NCBI GenBank assembly: GCA_015494535.1
Contig: WGBC01000026.1
Span: forward strand, 19,686 to 83,685
Direction of reading: 5' to 3'
Origin: Nitratiruptor sp.
Lineage (GTDB): Bacteria; Campylobacterota; Campylobacteria; Campylobacterales; Nitratiruptoraceae
Length of the DNA: 64,000 bases
The notes under the pieces are model-generated. The model was not told the DNA's origin. It ran no database searches and saw only the letters and a program-made list of their open reading frames with translations. The first letter of the stretch is position 1. Every line of letters begins with the position of its first letter. A program made the position numbers and the translations under genes. Below are positions 22,190 to 31,384 of this stretch, piece by piece.

Positions 22190-22864
22190 ATGCAAAAAAT
22201 TTACGAGATGCTACAACTACAAAACCGACTCAACAACGACACAAACGGCGTACAATGGAGAGAAGATAGAACCAAAAACGGTAAACTCATCAACTGGAAG
22301 CGCTGCATCTATATGGAGACGGCGGAGCTTATCGATTCTTTTCCTTGGAAGCATTGGAAAAGCATCGACGCCCAGCCCGATATGCAAAACGTCAAGATCG
22401 AGCTCGTGGACATATGGCACTTTCTGATGAGCTACCTGCTCAAGCACAACCCCCTCGATGAAGCTGCTAGGCTCATTGACAATCTCAAATCAACAAAGAG
22501 CGACATAAAAATTGAAAAATGGGATAATGAGAGAATAGAAGAGTATCTGGACATTTTCGAAGAGCTCATGGCTTTGGCGCTCGTGAAGAATGACGGCGAA
22601 ATGATGCAAGAAGCCCTTTTGGAGCAGTTTTTCAAAGCTTGCGATAGCGTGGAGCTAGGCTTTGATGAGCTCTATAGCCTCTATATCGGCAAGAACGCTC
22701 TCAATCAGTTTCGCCAAGAGCATGGCTACAAAGAGGGAACATACCAAAAGGATTGGGGAGGCAAAGAGGATAATGTGGTGATGCAAGAGATTTTGGCTCA
22801 AAATCCAGATATAAGTTTTGAAGATCTCAAAGCCAAACTCTTAGCCATCTATAAAGAGCTCTGA
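22190..22864 (+). CDS. all-alpha dimeric dUTPase
   Basis: LQNRLNNDTNGVQW, NWKRCIYMETAELIDSFPWKHWK, ELVDIWHFLMS. Confidence 0.9.
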   Translation: MQKIYEMLQLQNRLNNDTNGVQWREDRTKNGKLINWKRCIYMETAELIDSFPWKHWKSIDAQPDMQNVKIELVDIWHFLMSYLLKHNPLDEAARLIDNLKSTKSDIKIEKWDNERIEEYLDIFEELMALALVKNDGEMMQEALLEQFFKACDSVELGFDELYSLYIGKNALNQFRQEHGYKEGTYQKDWGGKEDNVVMQEILAQNPDISFEDLKAKLLAIYKEL

Positions 22865-24678
22865 TGTGGCTCTTTGTCTATCAAGAGGATACAAAAGAGT
22901 ATAAAGATACACTTCAAAAAAGCTTTACTATCGAATCCGTCCCTTTTGACAAGAGGCTCTCCATACAGCCAAATAGCAAAGTTTTTTTGATGCTGGATGA
23001 TGAGAACTTTTTGGCATTTGTTCAAAAATTTAGCGATCTGTCTTGCCAAATCTATATCCTTCCATTTGCGAAAAACCCTCTCCAGCAAAAGGCTTTCAAC
23101 ATCCCAAGTAATTTCGACGAGGCTCTGCAGCGCTACCAAGAGGAGAAAATCGCATACACAAACACCCTTTTGCGGTGCAACGAGATGACCAGTATCGGCT
23201 GTGTCACTATAGGCAAAAGTGACGTGATCCAAAAAGATCTCCTCTCTTTTTTGAAAGCCCTACTCTCGTTGCACCTTTTACCTCTAAAAATTACTACGAA
23301 AGAGGATCAAGAGTTCAAAAGCGCCGCTCTGTTCATCGAGGCTGGCAACGAAGCGCTTATGACAAAAAAGCGCCTAAGCTTCTTCAAAACGAGTGACAAT
23401 CAGTGTAAGAGGATCGCTGCCATCATCTATGCACCAAAAAGCCTGCTGCAAGCGTTGCGTCTTAAATTTTTGCCAAAAAACCAAGAGAATCAGCCACTCC
23501 CAGAGGGAATTGGCGTTATCAAATCCGCAAAGCTTCTCATTACCTCTCTTGATGGACAAGCTTTAGATCTGCATATTAATGGCAAGCTTGTCAGCACAAA
23601 AAACGTGGAGCTCGAGAGCAAAGAGATGGCAATGCAAATTGCTACCACCTTTAGCTGTGTAAGCGCAGAGGAAACAAAAGAGAGTATTCGCATTCAAAAA
23701 CTCCCAACCAATGAAGAGCTTATCAATTTTTATACCAAAAAGCACCTCCCCCTCCTACCCATCGCTGCTGAAGAGGATTTTGCCGAACTCTTTACGAAAC
23801 TTCGCCAAAACGCCAAAATGAGCGTTGCATATACGGTTTTACTTATCATCAGCGTGCTCATGGCTACCACAGGGCTCTTTCAAAACTCCGCCCCTACCAT
23901 CATAGGTGCGATGATCTTAGCACCTCTTATGGGGCCAATCATCTCTCTTGCCATGGCAGCTGTACGCTTTGATGCTACCCTCTTGCGTCAAAGCCTAAAA
24001 AGCGTCGTGCTCTCAACTCTCTTAGCCCTCTTGCTGTCGGCTTCTTTCGCAGCTCTTCTTTCTCTTCGTCATATCACAGAGCAAATGGCAATGCGAACAC
24101 ACCCCACTCTGCTCGATTTGGCTGTAGCCATCCTCGCTGGCATCGCAGCAGCTTACGGGCATGCAAATTCAAAAGTGGGCGAATCGTTGGCAGGCGTGGC
24201 GATCGCCGTAGCTTTGGTGCCTCCTCTTTGCGTAGCGGGCATCGGCATTGGCTGGATGCAGCCCAATCTCTTCTTTGGCTCAATCCTGCTCTTTTTGGCC
24301 AACGTCATTGGCATTATTTTTGCCGCTGGCATGGTTTTCTATCTTTTGGGTTTTGCATCGCAAAAGTACGTCGCTGCAGCCTTTTTCATCAAGACCATAA
24401 TGGTTGCTTTCATCATCATCCCCCTTTGGCTCTCTACACGTACATTTTTGACTGAAGAGAATCTTTATAGTAAAATCGCACTACTTAACAAAAATATAGA
24501 TTCTACCACTATACAAATTGAAAAAATTACTCTCCAAGGTAATCATATGGAGGTTTATGTAGATATCTTTGCATCAAAAAGACTCTCTCCTACAACTAAG
24601 CAAGCATTAATCAAAAAAATCAAAAAATTTGTGCCTCCACATACAACTATAATTGTTTCAAATAAGGAGAGGTATTAA
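22864..24678 (+). CDS. DUF389-type (TIGR00341-like) membrane protein
   Basis: APTIIGAMILAPLMGPIISLAMA, GVAIAVALVPPLCVAGIGI. Confidence 0.8.
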   Translation: MWLFVYQEDTKEYKDTLQKSFTIESVPFDKRLSIQPNSKVFLMLDDENFLAFVQKFSDLSCQIYILPFAKNPLQQKAFNIPSNFDEALQRYQEEKIAYTNTLLRCNEMTSIGCVTIGKSDVIQKDLLSFLKALLSLHLLPLKITTKEDQEFKSAALFIEAGNEALMTKKRLSFFKTSDNQCKRIAAIIYAPKSLLQALRLKFLPKNQENQPLPEGIGVIKSAKLLITSLDGQALDLHINGKLVSTKNVELESKEMAMQIATTFSCVSAEETKESIRIQKLPTNEELINFYTKKHLPLLPIAAEEDFAELFTKLRQNAKMSVAYTVLLIISVLMATTGLFQNSAPTIIGAMILAPLMGPIISLAMAAVRFDATLLRQSLKSVVLSTLLALLLSASFAALLSLRHITEQMAMRTHPTLLDLAVAILAGIAAAYGHANSKVGESLAGVAIAVALVPPLCVAGIGIGWMQPNLFFGSILLFLANVIGIIFAAGMVFYLLGFASQKYVAAAFFIKTIMVAFIIIPLWLSTRTFLTEENLYSKIALLNKNIDSTTIQIEKITLQGNHMEVYVDIFASKRLSPTTKQALIKKIKKFVPPHTTIIVSNKERY

Positions 24679-25061
24679 TGCAAAAAATAGATCCAAAAAA
24701 CCTCATGGCTCTTGAGCGTGCAGTAGCATCGCTGCTTGGTATTGCCATTTCGTTTATTGTTTTAGGGTTTGTAGTGCAAAAATTTGAACTTTTTTTGCGC
24801 TTGATAGCTTATGAAATCAATGCAAATACAAAAAATCTTCATCTCCCATCTATGATACAGCATTATTATCTTTATCAATATTTGGGGATAATGATAGTAG
24901 TGGCAGGTATCATTGTAGCTGTATATAGCTATTTTTACTATCTTAAATGGATTGAACTTTTACAAAAAGGTAAAATTGATAGTGATAAAAAAGTTTATTT
25001 CTATATTTCTCTCTTTATCGCGTTCATTGGTATTATTCTTGTAATCTTAATGAGCATATGA
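24678..25061 (+). CDS. DUF202-like small membrane protein
   Basis: LALERAVASLLGIAISFIVLGFVVQKF...; several TM segments; overlaps previous gene. Confidence 0.55.
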   Translation: MQKIDPKNLMALERAVASLLGIAISFIVLGFVVQKFELFLRLIAYEINANTKNLHLPSMIQHYYLYQYLGIMIVVAGIIVAVYSYFYYLKWIELLQKGKIDSDKKVYFYISLFIAFIGIILVILMSI

Positions 25062-25393
25062 GCGGCGCAGCTGTAAGCCGAGTTCTGTCTTGGATAGCAA
25101 TTTATCTAAACTCTATGTCGCCATAGAGCTCTAGCGTCGCACTCAAAAGTGTGAGGCTTTAACCTGGTGCGACTTGCTGCGGGTTGGGTTTACACTGCCC
25201 TCTTTGTTGCCAAAGAGGCGGTGAGCTCTTACCTCGCCTTTTCACCCTTGCCTGTGCCAAAAGGCCATCGGCGGTTTCTTTTCTGTTGCACTTTCCCTCG
25301 GCTTTCGCCGGCCACCCGTTAGGTGGAACCCTGCCTCACTGCAGCTCGGACTTTCCTCTTGGCCTGAGCCAAGCTGCTATCCGCTGCGCCAAA
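25062..25393 (-). ncRNA. rnpB: RNase P RNA, bacterial type A
   Basis: Reverse complement contains AAGAGGAAAGTCCGAGCTGC, CAACAGAAAAGAAACCGCCGATGGCC, AAGGGTGAAAAGGCGAGGTAAGAGCTCACCG, and the 3' segment AACTCGGCTTACAGC. Confidence 0.96.
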
Positions 25394-25421
25394 GCTATTA
25401 TACCTTAAATTTAACTTAATT

Positions 25422-26210
25422 TCAACCAGCCCTTACTATATACCATAGTCCCACGCCCAAGATGAGTGTTATAAAATTTAAAGCCATAAAGCGAAGTAGA
25501 AAAAGTGGCTCTTTATATTTGGCAATATAAAACTTGTAGGCAATAATATTTGCAAGCGAACCCCACAAAATTCCATATCCTCCTACACTTACACCCCACA
25601 AAAGTGGTTGCCACTGCTGGGTAAAGTTGGCTACTACCACGCTAGCTGGCACATTGCTTATTAGCTGCGAAAGAATAAGAGAGAGCCAGAAAATATCGTG
25701 AATATGGGTAATATCTTTTTGGAAAAAAAAGCCAATATTATCGGCAATGCCAAAAAAAAGAAAAAAAGTGGCTAGTAAATAGTAGTCAATCTGCAAACTT
25801 TTTGGATCGCGAAAAAGTGCGTAGAAAAATACTACAAACGCCAAAAAGAGAGGTACCACTTTTACTACTGCAGAAACTACTAATAGAAAAAGAAATAGAA
25901 ACTCTTTTGCTTTTCGTGTAGGAGGCTTTACAACAACTTCATTATCATTTACCACCTCAATGTGCAACATTGCAACTAAAAGAAGAGAAAACAGAAAAAT
26001 AAAAAGCACAAAAGGAAAAATAGAAGCTACAAACTCTTGGAAAGTCAGATTGTATTGCCAAAAGATGTAGAGATTTTGCGGAGTGCTACTTGGCAAAAGG
26101 GCTGCACCGTTTGCTGCAATCGCTTCGATAATAATGAGATATGCTTTTTTGGGACTATTAAGCAAAAGAGTAATCGGCACTATTACAATGAGCGCCACAT
26201 CATTTGTCAC
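25422..26210 (-). CDS. ArsB/NhaD-like ion-transporter superfamily permease, C-terminal part (split gene; GTG start overlapping upstream TGA)
   Basis: VTNDVALIVIVPITLLLN, FGIADNIGFFFQKD, LILSQLISNVPASVVVANF. Confidence 0.75.
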   Translation of the reverse strand: MTNDVALIVIVPITLLLNSPKKAYLIIIEAIAANGAALLPSSTPQNLYIFWQYNLTFQEFVASIFPFVLFIFLFSLLLVAMLHIEVVNDNEVVVKPPTRKAKEFLFLFLLVVSAVVKVVPLFLAFVVFFYALFRDPKSLQIDYYLLATFFLFFGIADNIGFFFQKDITHIHDIFWLSLILSQLISNVPASVVVANFTQQWQPLLWGVSVGGYGILWGSLANIIAYKFYIAKYKEPLFLLRFMALNFITLILGVGLWYIVRAG

Positions 26211-26476
26211 AAAAAAGAGATCAAAAATGTAACTATCACCAAAGCGTATGCTGGATAAATTCCTTGCTCGATTTTGATAGCAATGAAATGTAGCAAGCCT
26301 GAGTTCTCAAGCCCCTTAATTGCGATAAAAAGCGTAAAGAGAATAAAGAGCACCTCATACTCATCAGATGAATAGTGAGGAAAACGGTGCAAAAGCAACG
26401 ATGAGGCTATCCACAATACCAAAGAGAGCCAAAAGAGCCACTCTTTGGTAATGAAGCTTCTTATCTTATGGTTCAT
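26207..26476 (-). CDS. ArsB/NhaD-like permease, N-terminal part; ORF ends at T6 run / TGA and continues in -1 frame
   Basis: EYEVLFILFTLFIAIKGLENSGLL...YALVIVTFLISFL* continues as VTNDVALIV in the next frame. Confidence 0.7.
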   Translation of the reverse strand: MNHKIRSFITKEWLFWLSLVLWIASSLLLHRFPHYSSDEYEVLFILFTLFIAIKGLENSGLLHFIAIKIEQGIYPAYALVIVTFLISFL

Positions 26477-29036
26477 AATGTAAAATTACAGGCTCCGAGT
26501 AGTTTGGCACATCATCATAGCTAAAGACGGCGTAGAATTTGGCTATTTTGGTATTGCCAAAGTTATCATAAGTATACTCATCTTTTCCGGCATAGAGTTT
26601 CACGCCATCGTACGGATTGCGTGGCGGATGAAATCTGTTGCGCACCACATAGGCACCTACGAAATCTTTATCTTTTGGATTCTTCCAAGTTAACTTCACC
26701 ATACCCTTTTCAACCGTAGCTTTTATATCGCTTACAGGTGCTACTGGCTTTTTTCGTCTTTTTATATATTTGACTACTAGTTTCACCTCATGCTCGCTCA
26801 TCCTGTCGTACCAGTCTATGATATGATCCTTCGTGGCGGATGCCAAAGTTGGATGGATGATGAACGAAACTGGGCGATTTTGGGCGTGAAACTCTTCTAA
26901 TGCGATCTTGCTAGCGGTATCGAACAAAAAGTAGTGCACGCTGCTTTTTTGCAGATCCTCCTCGCTCACCTCGTAGTCGATAAAGCCAAGAGATTTTCTT
27001 TTGTGGATATGATCGTAATCTATTTTTTCAAGATCCACAAACTCAATCAAGTAGCGGATATCCTCGCTGCTTTTTACGATCTTTTTGCTCTGAATCTTGA
27101 TATAAGCTTCTGTGATGACAGTTTTTTCAGGATCAGGTAAAAGGCCAAGATCAAACTCCATATACCCATACACTACTCTGCCCTCTTTGTCAAATCCGCA
27201 GCGAAGCCTATCTACGACTATTCCCTCTTGCGAGATGGTTTTGAGCTGCAGTGGGGCGATTTCTGCTTCTACTGGAGGGATGGTATATTTGATGTCAAGA
27301 TGTGGGCGATAGTGGATCCCGCCACCAAATGGTCCATAGCCAAGATCAAACATCATCATCTGGCTGTCTGCTCCAAGAGGCAGCTTGGTTGGCCCTTGCA
27401 TACGAAAAAGAACTTCTTGTTTTTTGAGGCACTCTTGCAAAAGCTTCCTCTCATACTCATTGAGCTCCCAAGTCTTCCAGATCCCTTGTGTGAGCTTTTC
27501 GGAAGGGATGGTCTGACCAAGGGTCTGGATAACTTTTGCGTTGTGAATCTCCTCAAAACTACTAAGATTTTTTACATCCTCTATGAAGCTAATACTCCAC
27601 TCTCCATACTTCTCAATCTTGACGTTGACGCGATTGAGTGGATAGAGGCTGATGCGAGCCTCTTTGATGATAGCGTTAGGTGGGATGGAATTGAGTTTAA
27701 ATTTCATCACCCCATAGCTGATGCCTAGCGTCTTGTTCACTCCTACAAAAAGAGAATTCTTGCCAAAATGCTCCGCATTTTTTTGGGATTTTTGCGCCAC
27801 GTAGCCAATCTCTTGTGGATTGGGGAAGATACTTCGAAAAAACTCATCTCTCTCTAGCTGCGTCATTACCTTTACTTGCGGTGCAAAAGGGCCTTTGAGT
27901 TTTGTTATGGAGTCTACTGCACGAATATAGTAAAAATAGAGCTTGCCGCTCTTTCTATCTTTGTCGATATAGCTCAAATTGGCGGTTGTCGCTATGAGAG
28001 ATGGCTCTTTGCAAGCCTCTTTGTGCTTTTCGTTGCGATAGATCTCAAAGTAGATATGTGGGCTTGGCTCATACTCCCAGGTAAGCTTGACGCAGTTACT
28101 GCCAACCTCTTCAAGAGTAAAATTCTCCACTCTTGCAGGTGTATTGGAGGAGTAGTTGCAGGCTTGATTAAGCGCATACAAAAGGGCTGGAATATTCTCA
28201 TCGATCGATTCGCTCATATTTTGCAAATAATCTGGTATGTTTCTCGTACCAACCTCCACTACGGTAGCTAAAATCCCTCTAGAGTAGTAATACTCCCTCC
28301 CACTGCCACTAATGAGCTTTGCAGGGGGTTTGCCCCTGTGAATCCCATAGCGCCTTCCTGTTACCTTTTCAATCTCAAAGTTCATATTGGCGCACAGCAC
28401 ATTGAGATCCGTTCCTTCAATCTCGGCTTCATGGTTGAATTTGTGTGCCGGGAAAAAAACATTACCTTGAGAATGATAATCAAGAGCTATGGTAATGTTT
28501 GGATGATTGTCTACAAACTCTTTGATAGCTCTAGTTTCTGGCTCACTAAATGGCTCAGGACCTCCATAGATGTTTGAGGTGTAGTTTTTGCTTTTTGTCC
28601 AGCCCACGCTAAAGTTTCTATTGAGATCCACTCCGTAGCTGCCATCTGGATTCTTGCGCCTATTTTTTCGCCAAAAGGAGTAGTGTGTCCTGCTATATTC
28701 AAATCCATCGGGGTTGAGCACTGGCACGATGTAGAGCGTATTCTTGGCCAAAGCGCTGATTACTCTCGGATCGCTTTTGTGGTGGGTCAAGAGATAGTCG
28801 ATAAAAGCAACTGCCAATTCGTTGCCTATCCACTCTCTTGCGTGAATGGTGCCGGTATATAAAAGGGCAGGTTTGAGATCGGCAAACTCCACATCCAATG
28901 AAATCGTAGCCAAAATGATATCCCTGTCTTCCCATGTCTTACCAATAGATTGGATCTTAATGAGATGGGGATACTCTTTGACCTTTTGTTTCAAAAATGC
29001 AACTGTCTCATCATAGGATTTATACTGATGTTTCAA
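26466..29036 (-). CDS. M14 zinc carboxypeptidase with fibronectin-III-like and DNRLRE/CBM-like beta-sandwich repeats; no signal peptide
   Basis: GTIHAREWIGNELAV (HxxE), VLNPDGFEYSR, GVDLNRNF, ALDYHSQGN, ATVVEVGT; GVMKFKLNSIPPNAIIKEARISLYPLN repeat-like modules. Confidence 0.9.
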   Translation of the reverse strand: MKHQYKSYDETVAFLKQKVKEYPHLIKIQSIGKTWEDRDIILATISLDVEFADLKPALLYTGTIHAREWIGNELAVAFIDYLLTHHKSDPRVISALAKNTLYIVPVLNPDGFEYSRTHYSFWRKNRRKNPDGSYGVDLNRNFSVGWTKSKNYTSNIYGGPEPFSEPETRAIKEFVDNHPNITIALDYHSQGNVFFPAHKFNHEAEIEGTDLNVLCANMNFEIEKVTGRRYGIHRGKPPAKLISGSGREYYYSRGILATVVEVGTRNIPDYLQNMSESIDENIPALLYALNQACNYSSNTPARVENFTLEEVGSNCVKLTWEYEPSPHIYFEIYRNEKHKEACKEPSLIATTANLSYIDKDRKSGKLYFYYIRAVDSITKLKGPFAPQVKVMTQLERDEFFRSIFPNPQEIGYVAQKSQKNAEHFGKNSLFVGVNKTLGISYGVMKFKLNSIPPNAIIKEARISLYPLNRVNVKIEKYGEWSISFIEDVKNLSSFEEIHNAKVIQTLGQTIPSEKLTQGIWKTWELNEYERKLLQECLKKQEVLFRMQGPTKLPLGADSQMMMFDLGYGPFGGGIHYRPHLDIKYTIPPVEAEIAPLQLKTISQEGIVVDRLRCGFDKEGRVVYGYMEFDLGLLPDPEKTVITEAYIKIQSKKIVKSSEDIRYLIEFVDLEKIDYDHIHKRKSLGFIDYEVSEEDLQKSSVHYFLFDTASKIALEEFHAQNRPVSFIIHPTLASATKDHIIDWYDRMSEHEVKLVVKYIKRRKKPVAPVSDIKATVEKGMVKLTWKNPKDKDFVGAYVVRNRFHPPRNPYDGVKLYAGKDEYTYDNFGNTKIAKFYAVFSYDDVPNYSEPVILHYEP

Positions 29037-30441
29037 ACTGCTCCTTTTTAAAGTTTTTCCAAGAATCTAGTAGTTTTTGTAATGTTTTTTCTTTAATGCC
29101 TTTGAGCTCAAGCAGGGCATCTGGATTGTTATCGAGTTCATAAGCAATATTAAACGCATCCATCTGATCCAAAATTTTAGTGGCTTTTTTCTTGCCAAGT
29201 CTTTTATGCAAGAAAGCGATCACATCTTCTTCCTTGACGCTCACTGGTTGCTCATCGCTTGGCTCTTCGAAAATATGCTCCTCATTGGAAACTTTCTCCT
29301 CCTTGGTTGGCTTTTCACTCCAAAAATTTTTGCACTTACTCGTAAAATCCCACTGCTCGCTTGGCCACTCTTCATACTCTCTATCCTCGGTATTGAGCAT
29401 AGGATACTCTTCATCAAGCTGCCAAATTTTGTGCTGGGTGCCTTGCTCGTCGAATTTTACCCTATTTAAGAAATATTCTCCATCAAAACTTGGCGTATAG
29501 CGCCCAAATGTTATGTAGCGCATAGTACGCAGCAAACTGCTGTCGATCTTGCCAAGCTCCTCCCAGTTATACACTGGAATATTTGGCTTAGGAAATCTAC
29601 CACCACTTAATTTCCACATCAAATACTGCCCTATCCAATCCCTGATATAAGGAAAGGCAGCAAAAGCAGTAGCGCATTCTAAAATCCTATACTTGCCATC
29701 TTCCTTGCCTACAGCAATATCACACGCCCAATACTCGGCATTAGCGGCTTTACTCACTTTTACGGCCAAATCCAGCACCCCTTTTGGCACGTTCATATAG
29801 TCTATACTGCCACCCTGACTGGTGTTGGTTAGCCAGTGTCCTTCAGGAGGCCTTCGCCAAAAGGCGCATACTGGTTTGTGACCAATGAGCATCACACGAA
29901 TATCGGCGCTCATCGGTACGAAATCTTGCACGTAGATTGGGCAGTACTTCTTCTCTTCCAAAAGCTTCTTGGCCTCCTCATAGCTATCCACCTTATGCAC
30001 GTAGTAGCCTCCATAGTTGCTTGGCCCATAGCTTCTTTTGATAATTTTTGGATATGTGGTGGTGCGCAAAAACTCCATTCCCTCCTCTTTGTCATAAAAG
30101 ATATAAGTTTTTGGCACGGGAATATCATATTTCCAGCAAAATCTAGTCACATTCTCTTTGGATTTGTTGGCAAACTGCGCATCGAGCGAGGGTATGAAGC
30201 GTACGTTTGGCAGCTTCTTTGCAATCTTTCTAAACGTCTCGTAGGCGGTAGCTGGAATGTTGCCGATGAGTACATCGATCTTTTTCTTTTTTACCTCTTT
30301 GATAAATCTCTCCTCATCACCCTTCCAGTGATAGACAACCGTCTCGATTTTGTCAGGCCAACCGCGAAAGTTGCTCCTATCGAAAAATCTCAATACATAA
30401 TCTAAATACAAAAGTCCTATTTTTGGTAATTTTTTAGCCAT
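29020..30441 (-). CDS. ATP-grasp ligase-like protein with C-terminal helix-hairpin-helix-like tail
   Basis: YPKIIKRSYGPSNYGGYYVHKV, YVQDFVPMSADIRVMLIG, CDIAVGKEDGKYRILECATAFAAFP; tail NPDALLELKGIKEKTLQKLLDSWKNF. Confidence 0.8.
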   Translation of the reverse strand: MAKKLPKIGLLYLDYVLRFFDRSNFRGWPDKIETVVYHWKGDEERFIKEVKKKKIDVLIGNIPATAYETFRKIAKKLPNVRFIPSLDAQFANKSKENVTRFCWKYDIPVPKTYIFYDKEEGMEFLRTTTYPKIIKRSYGPSNYGGYYVHKVDSYEEAKKLLEEKKYCPIYVQDFVPMSADIRVMLIGHKPVCAFWRRPPEGHWLTNTSQGGSIDYMNVPKGVLDLAVKVSKAANAEYWACDIAVGKEDGKYRILECATAFAAFPYIRDWIGQYLMWKLSGGRFPKPNIPVYNWEELGKIDSSLLRTMRYITFGRYTPSFDGEYFLNRVKFDEQGTQHKIWQLDEEYPMLNTEDREYEEWPSEQWDFTSKCKNFWSEKPTKEEKVSNEEHIFEEPSDEQPVSVKEEDVIAFLHKRLGKKKATKILDQMDAFNIAYELDNNPDALLELKGIKEKTLQKLLDSWKNFKKEQFETSV

Positions 30442-31333
30442 TTTTGATCCTTTTTTGTATAAGTTCTACAATTTTTTCTATTTTTTTGTCATTGAAATTA
30501 AGTCCCATCTTCTCTTGCTCAGGCGTTGCAAACGCTGGAATACCATTGACTTCCAAGACAATATACTCTTCATGCTCCCTATCATAAATGATATCCACTC
30601 CTGCAATCTCTATATCAATTGCCTTAGCAGCCCTTTTAGCAAGTTCAATCACTTCATCCTCACACTCTCGTAAAATCACGCTGCCACCACTAGTCACATT
30701 GGTTCTCCAATCACCATCCTTTGCTTTTCTGCCATAACATGCAATAAATTCGCCATCCACGATGTCCACTCTATAATCGCTCCCATCGTAATCTATGAAC
30801 TTTTCGATATAGAAAAAGCGCAGATCCGTTTGGTTGAGAAACGGCAAGATCATATCGAGCTTATCCTTGCTATCCACCAGCGCCATACCCATGCCACCCC
30901 AACCATCGACCGTCTTAAATACCGCTTTGCCCCACTCCAAGACTTTATTGCGAATCGTCTCCACATCCTCTCTGTGGCACAAAAAATAGTCAGCTGTCTT
31001 GATGCCGGCATTTCTTAGTACGTCGTTGGTTTTGAATTTGTCTTCGCTGATGTTGAAGGCTCTAAAATTGTTGATGCATGGCACATGCCTATCAAGTGCT
31101 TCATAAAGATAGACTTGATATTTGGTTTGCTCGCCCGCATTGTAACTAAAAAAGCAATCAAGCTCATACATGTTTATGCCATTTAAGAGCAGCTTCCCGC
31201 TCTCAGCCACCGCATGGCGAAGATTGAGGCCAGTCGAGACAATATGACCATACTCTTGCAGCCTATCGACTATCTTTTTTTGGATGATATCCCCACCCCC
31301 ATTTTGATACATCCAGATGCCTATATGCGCCAT
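30434..31333 (-). CDS. RimK/LysX-like ATP-grasp ligase
   Basis: KTVDGWGGMGMALV, YRVDIVDGEFIACYGRKAKDGDWRTNVTSGGS, IAGVDIIYDREHEEYIVLEVNGIPAF; start moved to ATG at 31333 preceded by AAGGA. Confidence 0.88.
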   Translation of the reverse strand: MAHIGIWMYQNGGGDIIQKKIVDRLQEYGHIVSTGLNLRHAVAESGKLLLNGINMYELDCFFSYNAGEQTKYQVYLYEALDRHVPCINNFRAFNISEDKFKTNDVLRNAGIKTADYFLCHREDVETIRNKVLEWGKAVFKTVDGWGGMGMALVDSKDKLDMILPFLNQTDLRFFYIEKFIDYDGSDYRVDIVDGEFIACYGRKAKDGDWRTNVTSGGSVILRECEDEVIELAKRAAKAIDIEIAGVDIIYDREHEEYIVLEVNGIPAFATPEQEKMGLNFNDKKIEKIVELIQKRIKNG

Positions 31334-31384
31334 TAGGAGTCCTTTAAGATGTTTTAATCTATAATACAAAAAAGTTGATTAAGG

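Noticed and set aside
25184-25408. 74 aa plus-strand ORF
   Set aside because: Overlaps the conserved rnpB RNA gene on the opposite strand; not a protein.
29836-30405. 189 aa plus-strand ORF
   Set aside because: Antisense to the ATP-grasp gene, which has family motifs throughout.
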